Of a DNA stretch of 64,000 nt, positions 41,789 through 53,498 are shown one piece after another. The stretch covers positions 165,176 through 229,175 of the forward strand of contig MWTB01000002.1 of assembly GCA_002050275.1 (NCBI GenBank). Direction: 5' to 3'. A program made the position numbers and the translations under genes. The first letter of the stretch is position 1. The number at the start of each line of letters is the position of its first letter. The stretch is from Anaerolineae bacterium UTCFX1. GTDB taxonomy: Bacteria > Chloroflexota > Anaerolineae > Anaerolineales > Villigracilaceae. Under the pieces are notes generated by a model. That model saw only the letters and a list, made by a program, of their open reading frames with translations, searched no databases and was not told where the DNA came from.

Positions 41789-43255
41789 ATGGAAATCCTA
41801 AACTACATCAACAACCAATGGACGAAACCCAACGTCAATGAATTTTTCGACGTCATCAACCCCGCTACGGGACAGGTCATCACCAAGACCCCCCTCGGCA
41901 CAAAAGCGGACGTTGACTCCGCCGCGAAAGCCGCGAGTGGCGCGCTCCCTGCGTGGCGCAGAACTCCCGTCAACGACCGCGTGCAATATTTATTCAAACT
42001 GCGGAATCTCATGCGCGAGAATCACGATGAGATCGCCAAACTCATCACGGAGGAATGCGGCAAGACGTTTGAAGAGGCAAAAGCCGAGATGATCCGCGCC
42101 TTTGAAAATATTGAAGTGGCGTGCGGGATGCCGCTGATGGGCAAAGGCGAATTTGTGGAAGACATCGCCTCGGGCATTGACGAGTTGATGATTCGCCAGC
42201 CCGTCGGCGTGTGCGCCACGATCGCGCCGTTCAACTTCCCTGGCATGATCCCGTTTTGGTATCTGCCGTATGCCGTCGCGGCGGGCAACACCTACATCAT
42301 CAAGCCGTCTGAAAAAGTTCCGATGACGATGCAGTTCATTATGAAACTCATCGAGCAGGTCGGTTTTCCGAAGGGCGTGATCAATCTCGTCAACGGCGCG
42401 AAGGAAGTTGTGGATGGAATTCTCGAACATCCCGCTATTCGCGCGATTACTTTCGTCGGCTCGACCAACATCGCAAAATATATTTATGCCACTGCCGCGT
42501 CGCATGGCAAGCGAGTCCAAGCGCAGGGCGGAGCGAAAAATCCTGTGATCATTCTTCCCGATGCGGATATGGAGATGGCGACAAAGATCGTCGCCGACTC
42601 AGCCTTCGGGTGTGCTGGTCAACGCTGTCTGGCAGTTTCCTTCGCTGTGACCGTGGGCGACGCCAAAAACCACTTCACCGAATTGATCTGCGATGCCGCC
42701 TCATCGCGTGTCGTCGGCTACGGACTCGACTCAGGCGTGCAGATGGGACCCCTCATCAACGCCGCGTCGAAGAGCAGAGTCGAGTCGTTGATTGGACTCG
42801 GCGTCAAGGAAGGAGCAAGCCTCCCCGTAGATGGACGCGGTACTTCCATCAAAGGTTATGAAAACGGCGCGTTCGTGCGTCCAACAATTTTGGCGGACGT
42901 CCCGCGCGGGAGCGAGATCGCCAAGACCGAAATTTTCGGACCCGTGTTGAGTCTGATGCACGTCAATACAGTGGATGAGGCGATTGAGTTGGTCAACAGC
43001 GGGCAATATGGCAATCAGGCGAGCCTGTTCACGTCGTCGGGTTCGGCGGCGCGGAAATTTCGCTACGAAGCCGAAGCGGGCAACATCGGCATCAACATCG
43101 GCGTCGCCGCGCCGATGGCGTTCTTCCCGTTCAGCGGCTGGAAAGATTCGTTCTTCGGCGATATGCACGGGCAGAGCATGGACGCGGTGGAATTCTTCAC
43201 GCAGAAGAAAGTGGTCATCGAGAGATGGCCCAAGGAATGGAGCAGGAAGTTCTAA
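41789..43255 (+). CDS. mmsA: CoA-acylating methylmalonate-semialdehyde dehydrogenase
   Basis: 488 residues, the usual size. It oxidises (methyl)malonate semialdehyde with CoA and NAD to propionyl- or acetyl-CoA, the end step of beta-alanine and valine breakdown. Motifs: [46 protein letters not shown] and catalytic Cys in [10 protein letters not shown] near 280; the Glu of ordinary aldehyde dehydrogenases is replaced by Gly-Ala here, as in MMSDH. Fits with the aminotransferases that would supply malonate semialdehyde. Confidence 0.95.
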   Translation: MEILNYINNQWTKPNVNEFFDVINPATGQVITKTPLGTKADVDSAAKAASGALPAWRRTPVNDRVQYLFKLRNLMRENHDEIAKLITEECGKTFEEAKAEMIRAFENIEVACGMPLMGKGEFVEDIASGIDELMIRQPVGVCATIAPFNFPGMIPFWYLPYAVAAGNTYIIKPSEKVPMTMQFIMKLIEQVGFPKGVINLVNGAKEVVDGILEHPAIRAITFVGSTNIAKYIYATAASHGKRVQAQGGAKNPVIILPDADMEMATKIVADSAFGCAGQRCLAVSFAVTVGDAKNHFTELICDAASSRVVGYGLDSGVQMGPLINAASKSRVESLIGLGVKEGASLPVDGRGTSIKGYENGAFVRPTILADVPRGSEIAKTEIFGPVLSLMHVNTVDEAIELVNSGQYGNQASLFTSSGSAARKFRYEAEAGNIGINIGVAAPMAFFPFSGWKDSFFGDMHGQSMDAVEFFTQKKVVIERWPKEWSRKF

Positions 43256-43279
43256 AAAATTCTAGCAGCGAGGAATGAT

Positions 43280-44641
43280 ATGAATAAAAAATATGATAAC
43301 GCGCTTTCGTATGCAAGTCAGTGGCTTGATATTATCAAGCAGCAAAACTTCCCCGATGAAACTCAGGCGAAGTGGATTGTCAACGAATCGAAGAATAACT
43401 TTGCCGAACATTTCAATCGCGGTTGGTTGGAATATCGCAAGTCCGTGACTGAGGCGGGAGATTGGGCGGCGGTCGAATGGTCTGGAAGCGGTTCGGTCTT
43501 TACCGACGTGATGGGGCGCAAGTATATTGACTGGCTGGGCGGCTTCGGCATGTTTGATCTCGGCTGGAAGCATCCCGAAGTGGTCGAAGCGGTGACAGCG
43601 CAATTACAACGCAGCCCCATGCCGTCGCAAGAGTTGATCGATCCGTTGCGCGGCGTGTTGGCGAAGCTGATGGCGGAGATCACGCCGGGCGATCTAAAAT
43701 ATTCGTGGTTCGCGGCGAGCGGAACCGAAGCCATTGAAGCTGCGATCAAGGTCGCCAAACTGTATACAGGAAAATCGGCGTTCATCGTCGCGCTGAAAGG
43801 ATTCCATGGTAAGACGATGGGCTCGCTCTCGATGATGGGCAAGGGCGATTATCGTCGGGGGCTGGGCTTGCTGTACGCCGGGCAGATCTATCACATTCCA
43901 TTCGGCGATGCGGATGCGCTCGAACAACAGCTTGAAACGTGCGCGAACGTCGGCGTTGGCGTGGCGGGCGTGTTGATGGAACCGATTCAAGGCGAGGCGG
44001 GTGCGATAACCCCGCCGGATGACTTCTGGCCCCGTGCGCGCGCCGCAACGAAAAAACATGGCGCGCTGCTCATTGCGGATGAAGTACAAACGGGTATGGG
44101 ACGCACCGGCAAATTGTGGGGCGTCAATCATTGGGATGTGACTCCCGATATCATCGCTACCGCGAAATCTCTGGGCGGCGGCGTGATGCCCGTCAGCGCG
44201 ATCACAACCACTGAAGAGATCTTTCAGCCGATGATGTATCCGAATCCGTTCATGCACACGACGACGACGGGCGGCGGCGCGTTAGCCTGTTCCGCCGCCA
44301 TTGCCGCGATTACTATCACGCTTCGCGACCGGCTTTGGGAAGGCGCGGCGACGAAAGGCGCGTATCTTATTGAGAAAGTGACCGAGTTTGCAGATGAATT
44401 TCCGCAGTTATATAAGCAGGTAACCGGTAAGGGCTTGTTGATCGGTCAGCATTTCCAATCGCCTGAATTGGGCTACAAGGTAGCGTCGGAGTTGTTCAAG
44501 CGCGGCGTATTGGTTTCTGGCACGCTCACCAGCGCGCAGACCATCCGCATCGAACCGCCGTTGATTATCGAACAACATGAAATTGACGAGGGCTTGAGTC
44601 GCTTGCGCGACGCGGTTGGCAGCGTCGCAAAGACGATGTAG
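43280..44641 (+). CDS. patA: putrescine aminotransferase-like class III aminotransferase
   Basis: 453 residues. Resembles PatA/YgjG: long N-terminus (QWLDIIKQQNFP, VNESKNNFAEHFNRGWLEYRKS), FAASGTEAIEAAIKVAK, ALKGFHGKTMGSLSMMGKG, LLIADEVQTGMGRTGK, Lys in ATAKSLGGG near 295. It would turn putrescine into 4-aminobutanal. 24 nt after mmsA and 78 nt before potA, so it links uptake and breakdown. Confidence 0.88.
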   Translation: MNKKYDNALSYASQWLDIIKQQNFPDETQAKWIVNESKNNFAEHFNRGWLEYRKSVTEAGDWAAVEWSGSGSVFTDVMGRKYIDWLGGFGMFDLGWKHPEVVEAVTAQLQRSPMPSQELIDPLRGVLAKLMAEITPGDLKYSWFAASGTEAIEAAIKVAKLYTGKSAFIVALKGFHGKTMGSLSMMGKGDYRRGLGLLYAGQIYHIPFGDADALEQQLETCANVGVGVAGVLMEPIQGEAGAITPPDDFWPRARAATKKHGALLIADEVQTGMGRTGKLWGVNHWDVTPDIIATAKSLGGGVMPVSAITTTEEIFQPMMYPNPFMHTTTTGGGALACSAAIAAITITLRDRLWEGAATKGAYLIEKVTEFADEFPQLYKQVTGKGLLIGQHFQSPELGYKVASELFKRGVLVSGTLTSAQTIRIEPPLIIEQHEIDEGLSRLRDAVGSVAKTM

Positions 44642-44719
44642 ATTGGGCGCGGCGAATCGATTATAGCGTTCGAAAAAATACGGGTAAAATACATCCATCC
44701 TGCCTTGAGGAGAGAGAAT

Positions 44720-45820
44720 ATGACGGATGAATTTGCGGTAGAAATGCAAGATGTTGTCAAGCGATTCACCACGCCAGAGGGAGGTATTCTGGCGGCGGTG
44801 AATCACGTTACGATGCAGATTAGAGACGGCGAATTCTTCTCGCTTCTGGGTCCATCGGGCTGCGGTAAGACCACGTCTTTGCGCATGATCGCGGGCTTTG
44901 AACTTCCTACGGAAGGAAAGATTCTAATTCACGGCAAAGACGTGAGCCAAATCGCCCCGTTTCAGCGCCCGGTTAATACGGTCTTCCAACAGTACGCGCT
45001 TTTTCCGCATATGACGGTTGAGCAGAATATCGGTTTTGGTTTGGAGATGAAAGGCGTATCGAAGGTGGAGCGTTCGGCGCGCGTTTCGGAAGCCCTCGAG
45101 ATGGTGCGCCTGCCCGGCATGGAAATGCGCAAGCCTAAGCAACTCTCCGGCGGACAGCAACAGCGCATCGCGCTTGCCCGCGCGCTGGTCAACAAGCCGG
45201 AAGTGCTGCTCCTCGACGAACCGCTCGGCGCGCTCGATTTAAAACTGCGTAAAGAAATGCAGTTGGAGTTGAAGAGCCTGCAACGCGAAGTGGGCATTAC
45301 CTTCATCTATGTTACGCACGATCAAGAAGAAGCGCTGACCATGAGCGATCGTATCGCGGTGATGAGCAAAGGCGTGGCGCTGCAAGTGGATAAACCTGAG
45401 GCGATTTACGAACGCCCCGCAACGAAGTTTGTAGCGGACTTCATCGGCGAGACCAACTTCCTCGATGGCGTTGTGCGCGGACAGACAGGCTCGACGGTCG
45501 AAGTGGATTTGCCCGGCACGGGAACGGTTTATATTGAATCGAGCCGGACGTTCGCCAACGGTCAGCAAGCAACAGTCGCCGTGCGCCCTGAGAAGATGAC
45601 ATTAAACCGCGAAATTTCCGGTGGAAATAACCTCACAGGGCGAGTCGAAGAGGTGATCTATATCGGCACCGACACGCACTACGGCGTGCGTTTCGCCGGC
45701 AGCCATAAAGCCCGCGTACGCGAGCAAAACGTAACGCAGGGACAAAAAGCCCTCGCATCCATTGGCGATGAAGCGGTCGTTTCCTTCACGCGCACATCTC
45801 CCCGGCTTCTAACGGAATAG
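44720..45820 (+). CDS. potA: spermidine/putrescine ABC transporter ATP-binding protein
   Basis: 366 residues. Walker [10 protein letters not shown] (about 38-46), Q loop [11 protein letters not shown], signature [15 protein letters not shown], Walker [13 protein letters not shown], switch His in [11 protein letters not shown]-terminal TOBE domain (about 280-366). ATG at 44720 has GAGGAGAGA upstream. Drives uptake through the PotBC channel. Confidence 0.95.
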   Translation: MTDEFAVEMQDVVKRFTTPEGGILAAVNHVTMQIRDGEFFSLLGPSGCGKTTSLRMIAGFELPTEGKILIHGKDVSQIAPFQRPVNTVFQQYALFPHMTVEQNIGFGLEMKGVSKVERSARVSEALEMVRLPGMEMRKPKQLSGGQQQRIALARALVNKPEVLLLDEPLGALDLKLRKEMQLELKSLQREVGITFIYVTHDQEEALTMSDRIAVMSKGVALQVDKPEAIYERPATKFVADFIGETNFLDGVVRGQTGSTVEVDLPGTGTVYIESSRTFANGQQATVAVRPEKMTLNREISGGNNLTGRVEEVIYIGTDTHYGVRFAGSHKARVREQNVTQGQKALASIGDEAVVSFTRTSPRLLTE

Positions 45821-45828
45821 GTGACGCT

Positions 45829-46752
45829 ATGATCAATTGGCTTCGTAGGAACAAATCCGCTCAAGGCACTTTGCTAATTTCGCCGACGCTGGTCTTTATG
45901 ATCGGCTTGCTGATCATCCCGCTGATCTTGACTTTGATCATCAGCTTTGGCAAACGTTCGGCGGATGGAAATGTGATCTATAGTTTCGGTCTGCATAACT
46001 ATATTCGCTTACTGGGAGTGAGTTACAACTGCTCCGCTGGGCAGACGGTCTGTTATGACCCGATCTATACCCAAATCTTATGGCGTTCGTTGACGCTGGC
46101 TTTTAATTCGACGGTTGTGGTCATTTTACTGGCGTATCCGCTGGCGTATTTTATTGCGCGTTCGCACCCCAGCCGCCGCAACACCTATCTATTCTTAGTG
46201 CTGGTTCCGCTCTGGACGAACTTCGTCATCCGCGTGTACGCTTGGATGATGCTTCTACGCACGCAAGGGTTGATCAACAGCGCTTTGGCATGGGTAGCCG
46301 ATCTATTTGGGCGTCCGTTTACGCCGCTGGAGATGCTCTACACGCCCGGCGCAGTTTTGATCGGCATGGTGTACGAATTCCTGCCATTCATGATTCTGCC
46401 GATCTACACGTCGCTGGAGAAAATTGACGGGTCGCTTTATGAAGCGGCGGCGGATCTAGGCGCTAACGCTGTGCGGACCTTCCTGCGAGTGACGCTTCCG
46501 CTGTCGGCGCCGGGCATGGTTGCCGGCACAGTGCTGGTTTTCATCCCGGTGATGGGCGCGTTCGTGGTCTCGGATCTGCTGGGCGGCAAGCAGGTTATTT
46601 TGGTCGGCAATCTGATCCAGCGTCAATTCCTTGATGCCCGCGATCCGACTTTTGGCTCCGCCGCGTCGCTGATTCTCATGGCGCTGACGCTGGTCGTGAT
46701 GTTCTTCTACACTCGTAAATTTGGCTTCGGCGAGGAGATTGCAATCACATGA
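45829..46752 (+). CDS. potB: spermidine/putrescine ABC transporter permease
   Basis: 307 residues, six or so TM helices. The EAA loop reads [26 protein letters not shown], the contact site for the ATPase. A periplasmic insert after TM1 has two Cys ([10 protein letters not shown]). 8 nt after potA; good operon context. Confidence 0.93.
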   Translation: MINWLRRNKSAQGTLLISPTLVFMIGLLIIPLILTLIISFGKRSADGNVIYSFGLHNYIRLLGVSYNCSAGQTVCYDPIYTQILWRSLTLAFNSTVVVILLAYPLAYFIARSHPSRRNTYLFLVLVPLWTNFVIRVYAWMMLLRTQGLINSALAWVADLFGRPFTPLEMLYTPGAVLIGMVYEFLPFMILPIYTSLEKIDGSLYEAAADLGANAVRTFLRVTLPLSAPGMVAGTVLVFIPVMGAFVVSDLLGGKQVILVGNLIQRQFLDARDPTFGSAASLILMALTLVVMFFYTRKFGFGEEIAIT

Positions 46753-46795
46753 AACCACGCGGAACGATTGGATATTTTGATAAGGAGCCGCCCCG

Positions 46796-47665
46796 ATGAC
46801 CCAGAAGCCGAATTCTCTTTTTGTGCGAATTTCCGCCTTGTTGGTGTACGTCTTCCTATACGCGCCTATTATCGGTTTGATGCTGTTCTCGTTCAATGCG
46901 TCGCGCACCAACATCTTCTTCGGCGGATTCATTACCCAGTTTGGACCTCTTCAAATGGAAGGCAGCACAGTCGTGCAAAGTCCTTGCGGACCGTTTCACT
47001 GGTTTTGTGAATTGAACAAGAACGCCGAGGTCAAGCAAGCTGCCGAGAACACGTTGACGATCGCGTTTGTCGCTTCGATCTCAGCCACGATCATCGGAAC
47101 GTTTGCGGCGATAGCGTTGCAACGCTACAACTTTCGCCTTAAGGCGTTCTCGCAACTCGCGCTGTATATTCCCATTGTCATCCCTGAGATCGTGATGGGC
47201 ATTGGAATTCTCGTACTGTTCAGTCAGATCTTCACGATTCTGAGCGGTTTGACGGGCGCGCGTTTTTCAATGGGCTTGCCTACGGTCATTGTTTCGCATA
47301 TTGCCTTCTGCATCCCGTTTGTGACGTTGGTTGTGCAAGCGCGCTTGCAAGGATTCGATAAATCGTATGAAGAAGCCGCCATGGATTTAGGCGCCAACGA
47401 ATTGACGACATTCTGGCGGGTGACGTTCCCGATGATCCTGCCGGGTGTGCTTTCGGGTGCGTTGCTGGCGTTCACCCTTTCATTGGATGATTTTGTGATC
47501 ACGTTCTTCACCACCGGCCCAGGCTCGACTACGCTGCCTATCTATGTCTACGGCTTGTTGCGTCGCATTATCACTCCGCAGGTGAACGCGCTCTCTACGA
47601 TCTGGATCTTGATCGTGTTTACGGCTGTGTTGCTGCTCCAGTGGACGGAGAATCGTAAGGCTTAA
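46796..47665 (+). CDS. potC: spermidine/putrescine ABC transporter permease
   Basis: 289 residues, six TM helices. EAA loop: YEEAAMDLGANELTTFWRVTFPMILPG, closely matching PotB. Partner of PotB in the channel. A periplasmic insert with two Cys (SPCGPFHWFCE) lies after TM1. Confidence 0.93.
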   Translation: MTQKPNSLFVRISALLVYVFLYAPIIGLMLFSFNASRTNIFFGGFITQFGPLQMEGSTVVQSPCGPFHWFCELNKNAEVKQAAENTLTIAFVASISATIIGTFAAIALQRYNFRLKAFSQLALYIPIVIPEIVMGIGILVLFSQIFTILSGLTGARFSMGLPTVIVSHIAFCIPFVTLVVQARLQGFDKSYEEAAMDLGANELTTFWRVTFPMILPGVLSGALLAFTLSLDDFVITFFTTGPGSTTLPIYVYGLLRRIITPQVNALSTIWILIVFTAVLLLQWTENRKA

Positions 47666-47734
47666 CCGGCAATTTGTGAGGCGGCGCAGCGCCTCACTTG
47701 CAAAACTCTACCCAATTTCCTAAAGGAGGAAGTT

Positions 47735-48880
<1,146 letters not shown>

Positions 48881-48898
48881 CCGCCGACGGTAACACGG

Positions 48899-48954
48899 CG
48901 TCCTGAAGGTCTGAGCGAAAACGCTCAACACGCGAAGACCTTCAGGACGTTTTT
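48899..48954 (+). terminator. branched terminator after potD
   Basis: Outer stem CGTCCTGAAGGTCT (48899-48912) with AGACCTTCAGGACG (48936-48949), inner stem TGAGCG-AAAA-CGCTCA, then TTTTT (48950-48954). It may also attenuate transcription into the next gene. Confidence 0.8.
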
Positions 48955-48971
48955 ACAAACCGAGAGGATTT

Positions 48972-50177
48972 ATGAGAGTGTTGTTGGTAGGAGTAGGCGG
49001 CGTGGGTGAAGCCATCGCCGCGATCGCAAAGCCTCGTCCGTGGTTAGAGTTAATGGTTCTGGCGGATTACAATATTAAGCGCGCGGAAGAGGTGCAAGAG
49101 AAACTCGGCGATTCGGCGCGCTTTCCTATCGAGCGGATAGACGCGAGCAAGCAGGAAGAAGTGGAAGCGTTGGCGAGAAAGTATAGAGTCGATCTGATCA
49201 TGAACGCTGTCGAGCCTGCGTTTAACAAACAGATCTTCGACGGAGCGTATTGCGCCGGCGTCAACTACATGGACATGGCAATGACTCTCTCCGAGCCGCA
49301 CCCAACCGACCCGTTCAACAAGGTCGGCGTCAAACTCGGTGATTATCAATTCGACAAAGCGAAGGATTGGGAAAAGAAAGGTCTGCTCGCCCTCGTCGGT
49401 TTCGGCGTGGAGCCTGGCATGGCGGATGTGTTCGCGCGTTACGCGGCGGATCATCTTTTCGATGAGATTGACGAAATTGGCGTCCGCGATGGCGGCGACT
49501 TATTCGTCGAGGGCTATAAATTCGCGCCGACGTTTTCCATTTGGACAACGATTGAGGAATGTTTGAATCCACCTGTGATTTACGAGAAGGAGAGAGGTTG
49601 GTTTACGACCGAACCGTTCTCTGAGCCCGAAATGTTCGAGTTCCCTGAGGGAATCGGGAAGATCGAAGTAGTCAACGTGGAGCATGAAGAAGTGCTGCTC
49701 GTGCCGCGTTGGATTAAAAACGTCAAGCGTGTGACCTTCAAATATGGACTTGGCGATGAATTTATGGATGTGTTGCGGACGCTGAATAAATTAGGTTTGG
49801 ACAGTAAAGAGAAAATAATCGTTAAGGGCGCGGAGGTCGCTCCGCGCGATGTAGTCGCGGCATGCCTTCCCGATCCCGCCCACCTCGGCGACAAGATGTA
49901 CGGAAAAACTTGCGCTGGCACATGGGTGAAGGGAACGAAAGGCGGCAAGAAGAAAGAAGTTTATCTCTATCAAGTCGCCGATAACCAAGAGTGTATGACA
50001 AAGTGGAATTGTCAAGCAGTCGTAGCGCAGACGGCATTCACGTCCGTCATCGCGATGGAACTGCTCGAAAAAGGAATCTGGAAAGGCGCGGGCGTGTTGG
50101 GACCCGAAGCGTTCGATCCGATTCCATTTATGGAGAGAATGGAAGGATATGGATTTCCGTATGGGGTGAGGGAATAG
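48972..50177 (+). CDS. saccharopine dehydrogenase-family oxidoreductase
   Basis: 401 residues. N-terminal Rossmann fold with VLLVGVGGVGEAIAAIA (residues 3-19), acidic residue in LADYN; central domain FGVEPGMADVFARYAAD. NAD(P)-dependent amine or imine chemistry is expected; lysine, saccharopine or carboxyspermidine relatives belong here, and the polyamine context makes carboxynorspermidine-type or lysine-linked chemistry plausible. Not resolved by sequence alone. 91 nt after potD, behind the hairpin. Confidence 0.85.
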   Translation: MRVLLVGVGGVGEAIAAIAKPRPWLELMVLADYNIKRAEEVQEKLGDSARFPIERIDASKQEEVEALARKYRVDLIMNAVEPAFNKQIFDGAYCAGVNYMDMAMTLSEPHPTDPFNKVGVKLGDYQFDKAKDWEKKGLLALVGFGVEPGMADVFARYAADHLFDEIDEIGVRDGGDLFVEGYKFAPTFSIWTTIEECLNPPVIYEKERGWFTTEPFSEPEMFEFPEGIGKIEVVNVEHEEVLLVPRWIKNVKRVTFKYGLGDEFMDVLRTLNKLGLDSKEKIIVKGAEVAPRDVVAACLPDPAHLGDKMYGKTCAGTWVKGTKGGKKKEVYLYQVADNQECMTKWNCQAVVAQTAFTSVIAMELLEKGIWKGAGVLGPEAFDPIPFMERMEGYGFPYGVRE

Positions 50178-50281
50178 ACAGGGAAACATGTACACAGATA
50201 TGCATGTATACACGTTCCACCTTGTCTACCTGTCTACTTGTATCCGTTTTACTCTTCTTTGTCCATTTCGGAATAAATCTG

Positions 50282-50327
50282 TTGTCAACGATTAACCGTA
50301 TCTGTATAATTTCGACATCCCGAAATT
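50282..50327 (+). promoter_or_regulatory. strong sigma-70-type promoter with overlapping inverted repeat
   Basis: TTGTCA (50282-50287), 17-bp spacer, TATAAT (50305-50310). AATTTCG (50308-50314) and CGAAATT (50321-50327) form an inverted repeat over the -10/+1, a likely operator. It drives the aldehyde dehydrogenase at 50343. Confidence 0.8.
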
Positions 50328-50342
50328 CTCACGAGGAGAAGC

Positions 50343-51785
50343 ATGGACTATAAACTTTGGACTGACGGCAAATGGGCGGACGCGCAAAACGGCGAGACGA
50401 TGAAGATTGAAAACCCCGCCACGGGCGAAATCATCGCCGAAGCGCAAGACGCTTCACGCGCGGATGTGGACAAGGCTGTGCAAGCCGCCAAGATCGCGTT
50501 CTATGACGGGCGTTGGAGTCGCATTACGCCGAGCGAACGTTCAAAGGCAATTTGGAAACTTGCCGATTTGCTGGAAGCCCATACCGAGAAGTTTGCGAAA
50601 GTTGAAAGCGAAAACACAGGCAAGCCTTATAAAAATTTGAGTTTGATCAACGACGTTCCCTTTACGGTGGACAATTTAAGATTTTTCGCAACCGCCGCGC
50701 GCGATACGCACGGTTCGCATGCGGGCGAGTTTGCGGCGGGATACACGTCCATATATCGGCGCGAACCCGTCGGCGTGATTGGGCAAATTACGCCGTGGAA
50801 TTATCCGCTTAATATGGCGGGCTGGAAGATTGGTCCCGCATTGGCGGCGGGATGTACGATGGTGTTGAAGCCCGCGCCTGGCACGCCGCTGACGACGCTC
50901 ATGCTGGCGGAACTGACCAAAGAGGCGGGCATCCCCGATGGCGTGGTGAACGTCGTCTCTGGCGGTAACGACGCGGGGCAAGCGTTGGCGGAGCATCCCG
51001 ATGTGCGTATGATCTGCGTGACGGGTTCGGTCGGCACGGGCAAGAAGGTGATGAAGACCGCTGCGGATACGCTCAAGCGTGTGCATCTTGAATTGGGCGG
51101 CAAAGCGCCGTTCATTGTGTTTGACGACGCCGATCCAGAATTAGTTGCGGCGAAGGCGTCGCTTGCGGCGACGATGAACACAGGGCAGGATTGCACCGCC
51201 GCAACGCGCGTCTATGTGGAGAAGGGCAAGGCGAAGATGATGCGCGAGGCGGTCGTCGAGGCGATGAGAAACGTCAAAGTCGGTTCGCCGTTCGATGACG
51301 ACGCGTTGATGGGTCCGTTGATTTCAGGCGTTCAGCGCGAGCGCGTCAGTGGATTTGTGGAGCGCGCAAAAGCGGCGGGCGCGAAAATTCTCACAGGCGG
51401 CGAAATTCCTAAAGATTTGCAACAAGGCTATTACTATGCACCAACCGTCATCGCGGACGTTCGCCAAGATTGGGAGATTGTGCAGAGCGAGGTATTCGGT
51501 CCTGTCGTCACCGTGCAGGAGTTTGAGGACGAGAAGCAGGCGCTTCAAATGGGCAACGACGTATTGTACGGACTTGCCGCGTCGGTTTTTACGAAAGACG
51601 TGGGGCGCGCCATGCGTCTCACCGCCGAGTTGGAGTTTGGCACGGTTTGGGTGAACGATCACTTGCCGATCGCTTCAGAGACGCCGCATGGCGGATTCAA
51701 GCAATCGGGCTTCGGAAAAGATTTATCCGCCGAAGCGGTAGGCGATTATCAAATCACTAAGCATGTGATGATCGCGCAATCATAA
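50343..51785 (+). CDS. aldehyde dehydrogenase, aminobutyraldehyde/betaine-aldehyde type (copy 1)
   Basis: 480 residues. NAD-binding GSVGTGKKV, Glu in LELGGKAPFIVFDDAD, catalytic Cys in NTGQDCTAATRV near 285. The N-terminus (YKLWTDGKWADAQNGE) and overall pattern resemble gamma-aminobutyraldehyde dehydrogenases. Would oxidise 4-aminobutanal from putrescine to GABA. Very close to the copy at 53499, so a duplication. Own promoter with operator; AGGAGAAGC before ATG. Confidence 0.9.
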   Translation: MDYKLWTDGKWADAQNGETMKIENPATGEIIAEAQDASRADVDKAVQAAKIAFYDGRWSRITPSERSKAIWKLADLLEAHTEKFAKVESENTGKPYKNLSLINDVPFTVDNLRFFATAARDTHGSHAGEFAAGYTSIYRREPVGVIGQITPWNYPLNMAGWKIGPALAAGCTMVLKPAPGTPLTTLMLAELTKEAGIPDGVVNVVSGGNDAGQALAEHPDVRMICVTGSVGTGKKVMKTAADTLKRVHLELGGKAPFIVFDDADPELVAAKASLAATMNTGQDCTAATRVYVEKGKAKMMREAVVEAMRNVKVGSPFDDDALMGPLISGVQRERVSGFVERAKAAGAKILTGGEIPKDLQQGYYYAPTVIADVRQDWEIVQSEVFGPVVTVQEFEDEKQALQMGNDVLYGLAASVFTKDVGRAMRLTAELEFGTVWVNDHLPIASETPHGGFKQSGFGKDLSAEAVGDYQITKHVMIAQS

Positions 51786-51882
51786 TGTCATTGCGAGGGC
51801 GATGCTCTGTCGAAGGGCCCGAAGCAATCCCCAACTTGCGAGGAGATTGCTTCATCGGGCTGAAGCCCTCCTCGCAGCGACA
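51786..51882. repeat. TGTCATTGCGAG-type palindromic repeat
   Basis: TGTCATTGCGAG (51786-51797) and CTCGCAGCGACA (51871-51882) form the ends; inner GAAGCAATC / GATTGCTTC. It begins right after the aldehyde dehydrogenase stop. Confidence 0.85.
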
Positions 51883-51973
51883 TGAAAATCTTGCAAAGTT
51901 TTTGAAAATAAGTTCGCGTATGCTAAGAACCATGCTTTGAATCTATTGAGCAAATAAATAATCGGAGAACGAA

Positions 51974-53398
51974 ATGGAATATAAACTTTTGATAGACGGT
52001 CAGTGGGGCGGGAGCGGAACGCCGCTCGAAGTGAAGAATAAATACAGCGGCGAAACTGTCGGCGTGATTCAAACTGCCACGAAGGAAGATTTGAACAAAG
52101 CCATAGACGCCGCCGAACGCGCCGAAGATTCTATGGCGGAGATGCCCGCGCACAAACGCGCTGATATTTTGATGAGAACCGCCGCGCTCATCCGCGAACG
52201 CGCCGACGACTTGGCGAAGACTATCGCCGCTGAAGCGGGTAAAGCGCTGAAGTTCGCTCGCGCCGAAGTGGATCGCGCGCAAAGCACGTTTACGATTGCG
52301 GCGGAAGAAGCCAAGCGTTTGCACGGCGAGACCTTTCCGCTGGACGCCGTTCCGAGCGGCGAAGGCTATTTCGGATTCTGGACGCGCCGTCCCGTCGGCG
52401 TGATTGCGGCAATTAGCCCGTTCAACTTTCCGCTGAATTTGGTGGCGCATAAAGTGGCGCCCGCGCTCGCCGCAGGCAATACGTTAGTGTTGAAACCTGC
52501 CACGACGACTCCACTGGCGGCGGCGAAGTTGTGTCAAATTTTGCAAGAGGCGGGCGTTCCAGCGGGAGCGATCAACCTCGTTGTCGGCGGCGGAAGCACA
52601 GTGGGCGAATGGCTCATCACCGATCCGCGCGTGGACAAAATCACGTTCACTGGCTCGCCCGAAGTCGGCAGACATATCTTGGGCGTGGCAGGCATCAAGA
52701 AAGTGACGTTGGAACTCGGCAACACCTCGCCCGTCGTCGTCGCGCCAGATGCGGATTTGGATTTCGTCGCCAAACGCTGCGCGGTGGGCGCGTTCTATAA
52801 TTCGGGGCAGGTTTGTATTTCAGTGCAGAGAATTTACAGTGAGAAGAAAGTGTACGAACCGTTCTCGGAAAAATTTGTCAAGGCGACCGAAGCCTTAATC
52901 GTCGGCGATCCGCTCGACGAGCGCGTGGACGTTGGACCGATGATCGACTCGAAGGAAGTGGATCGCATCGAAGAGTGGGTCAACGAGGCGCAAGGTTCAG
53001 GCGCGAAAGCGCTGACGGGCGGCAAGCGCGAAGGCGCGGTGTACTATCCTACCGTGCTAGCGAATGTCGAAGCGGATATGAAAGTAGTAGCGGAAGAAAC
53101 ATTCGGTCCCGTCGCGTCGGTGATTCAAAGCGACGATTTTGAGTCCGCGTTAAAGCAGGCGAATGATTCTAAATTCGGTTTGCAAGTCGGCGTATTTACC
53201 AACGACGTAAATCGCGTTTTCAAGGCGGTCAAACGCTTAAACTTCGGCGGCGTGATTATCAATGATACGCCCAACTTCCGCGCCGATCACATGCCTTACG
53301 GCGGCAATCGTCAAAGCGGGTTGGGGCGCGAAGGCGTGAAATTCGCAATGGAAGATATGACCAATATTCAAATGGTGGCAATACGGTTGGATTCGTAA
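51974..53398 (+). CDS. aldehyde dehydrogenase, succinate-semialdehyde/lactaldehyde-like
   Basis: 474 residues. PFNFPLNLVAHKVAPALAAGN, TFTGSPEVG, LELGNTSPVVVAPDAD (Glu kept, but the usual LGGN/LGGK box reads LGNT) and catalytic Cys in NSGQVCISVQRIY near 280. The layout fits NAD(P)-dependent succinate-semialdehyde, lactaldehyde or phosphonoacetaldehyde dehydrogenases. In this cluster, succinate semialdehyde from GABA is the most likely substrate; inferred only. Confidence 0.87.
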   Translation: MEYKLLIDGQWGGSGTPLEVKNKYSGETVGVIQTATKEDLNKAIDAAERAEDSMAEMPAHKRADILMRTAALIRERADDLAKTIAAEAGKALKFARAEVDRAQSTFTIAAEEAKRLHGETFPLDAVPSGEGYFGFWTRRPVGVIAAISPFNFPLNLVAHKVAPALAAGNTLVLKPATTTPLAAAKLCQILQEAGVPAGAINLVVGGGSTVGEWLITDPRVDKITFTGSPEVGRHILGVAGIKKVTLELGNTSPVVVAPDADLDFVAKRCAVGAFYNSGQVCISVQRIYSEKKVYEPFSEKFVKATEALIVGDPLDERVDVGPMIDSKEVDRIEEWVNEAQGSGAKALTGGKREGAVYYPTVLANVEADMKVVAEETFGPVASVIQSDDFESALKQANDSKFGLQVGVFTNDVNRVFKAVKRLNFGGVIINDTPNFRADHMPYGGNRQSGLGREGVKFAMEDMTNIQMVAIRLDS

Positions 53399-53410
53399 AT
53401 CATCTTGAAA

Positions 53411-53478
53411 TGTCATTCTGAGCGAAGCGAAGAATCTCCTCGTGGGATTGAAGACCCTCGCTATCGCTCAGGGTGACA
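53411..53478. repeat. TGTCATTCTGAGCG-type palindromic repeat
   Basis: TGTCATTCTGAGCG (53411-53424) with CGCTCAGGGTGACA (53465-53478), the same element type as 51786 with inner GAAGAATCTC. Followed at once by the next SD. Confidence 0.85.
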
Positions 53479-53498
53479 AATTAATAAAAGGAGAAACT

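Noticed and set aside
48899..48954. Riboswitch ahead of the saccharopine-dehydrogenase-like gene
   Set aside because: The structure is a simple long hairpin with a T run after potD; no known riboswitch core is visible.
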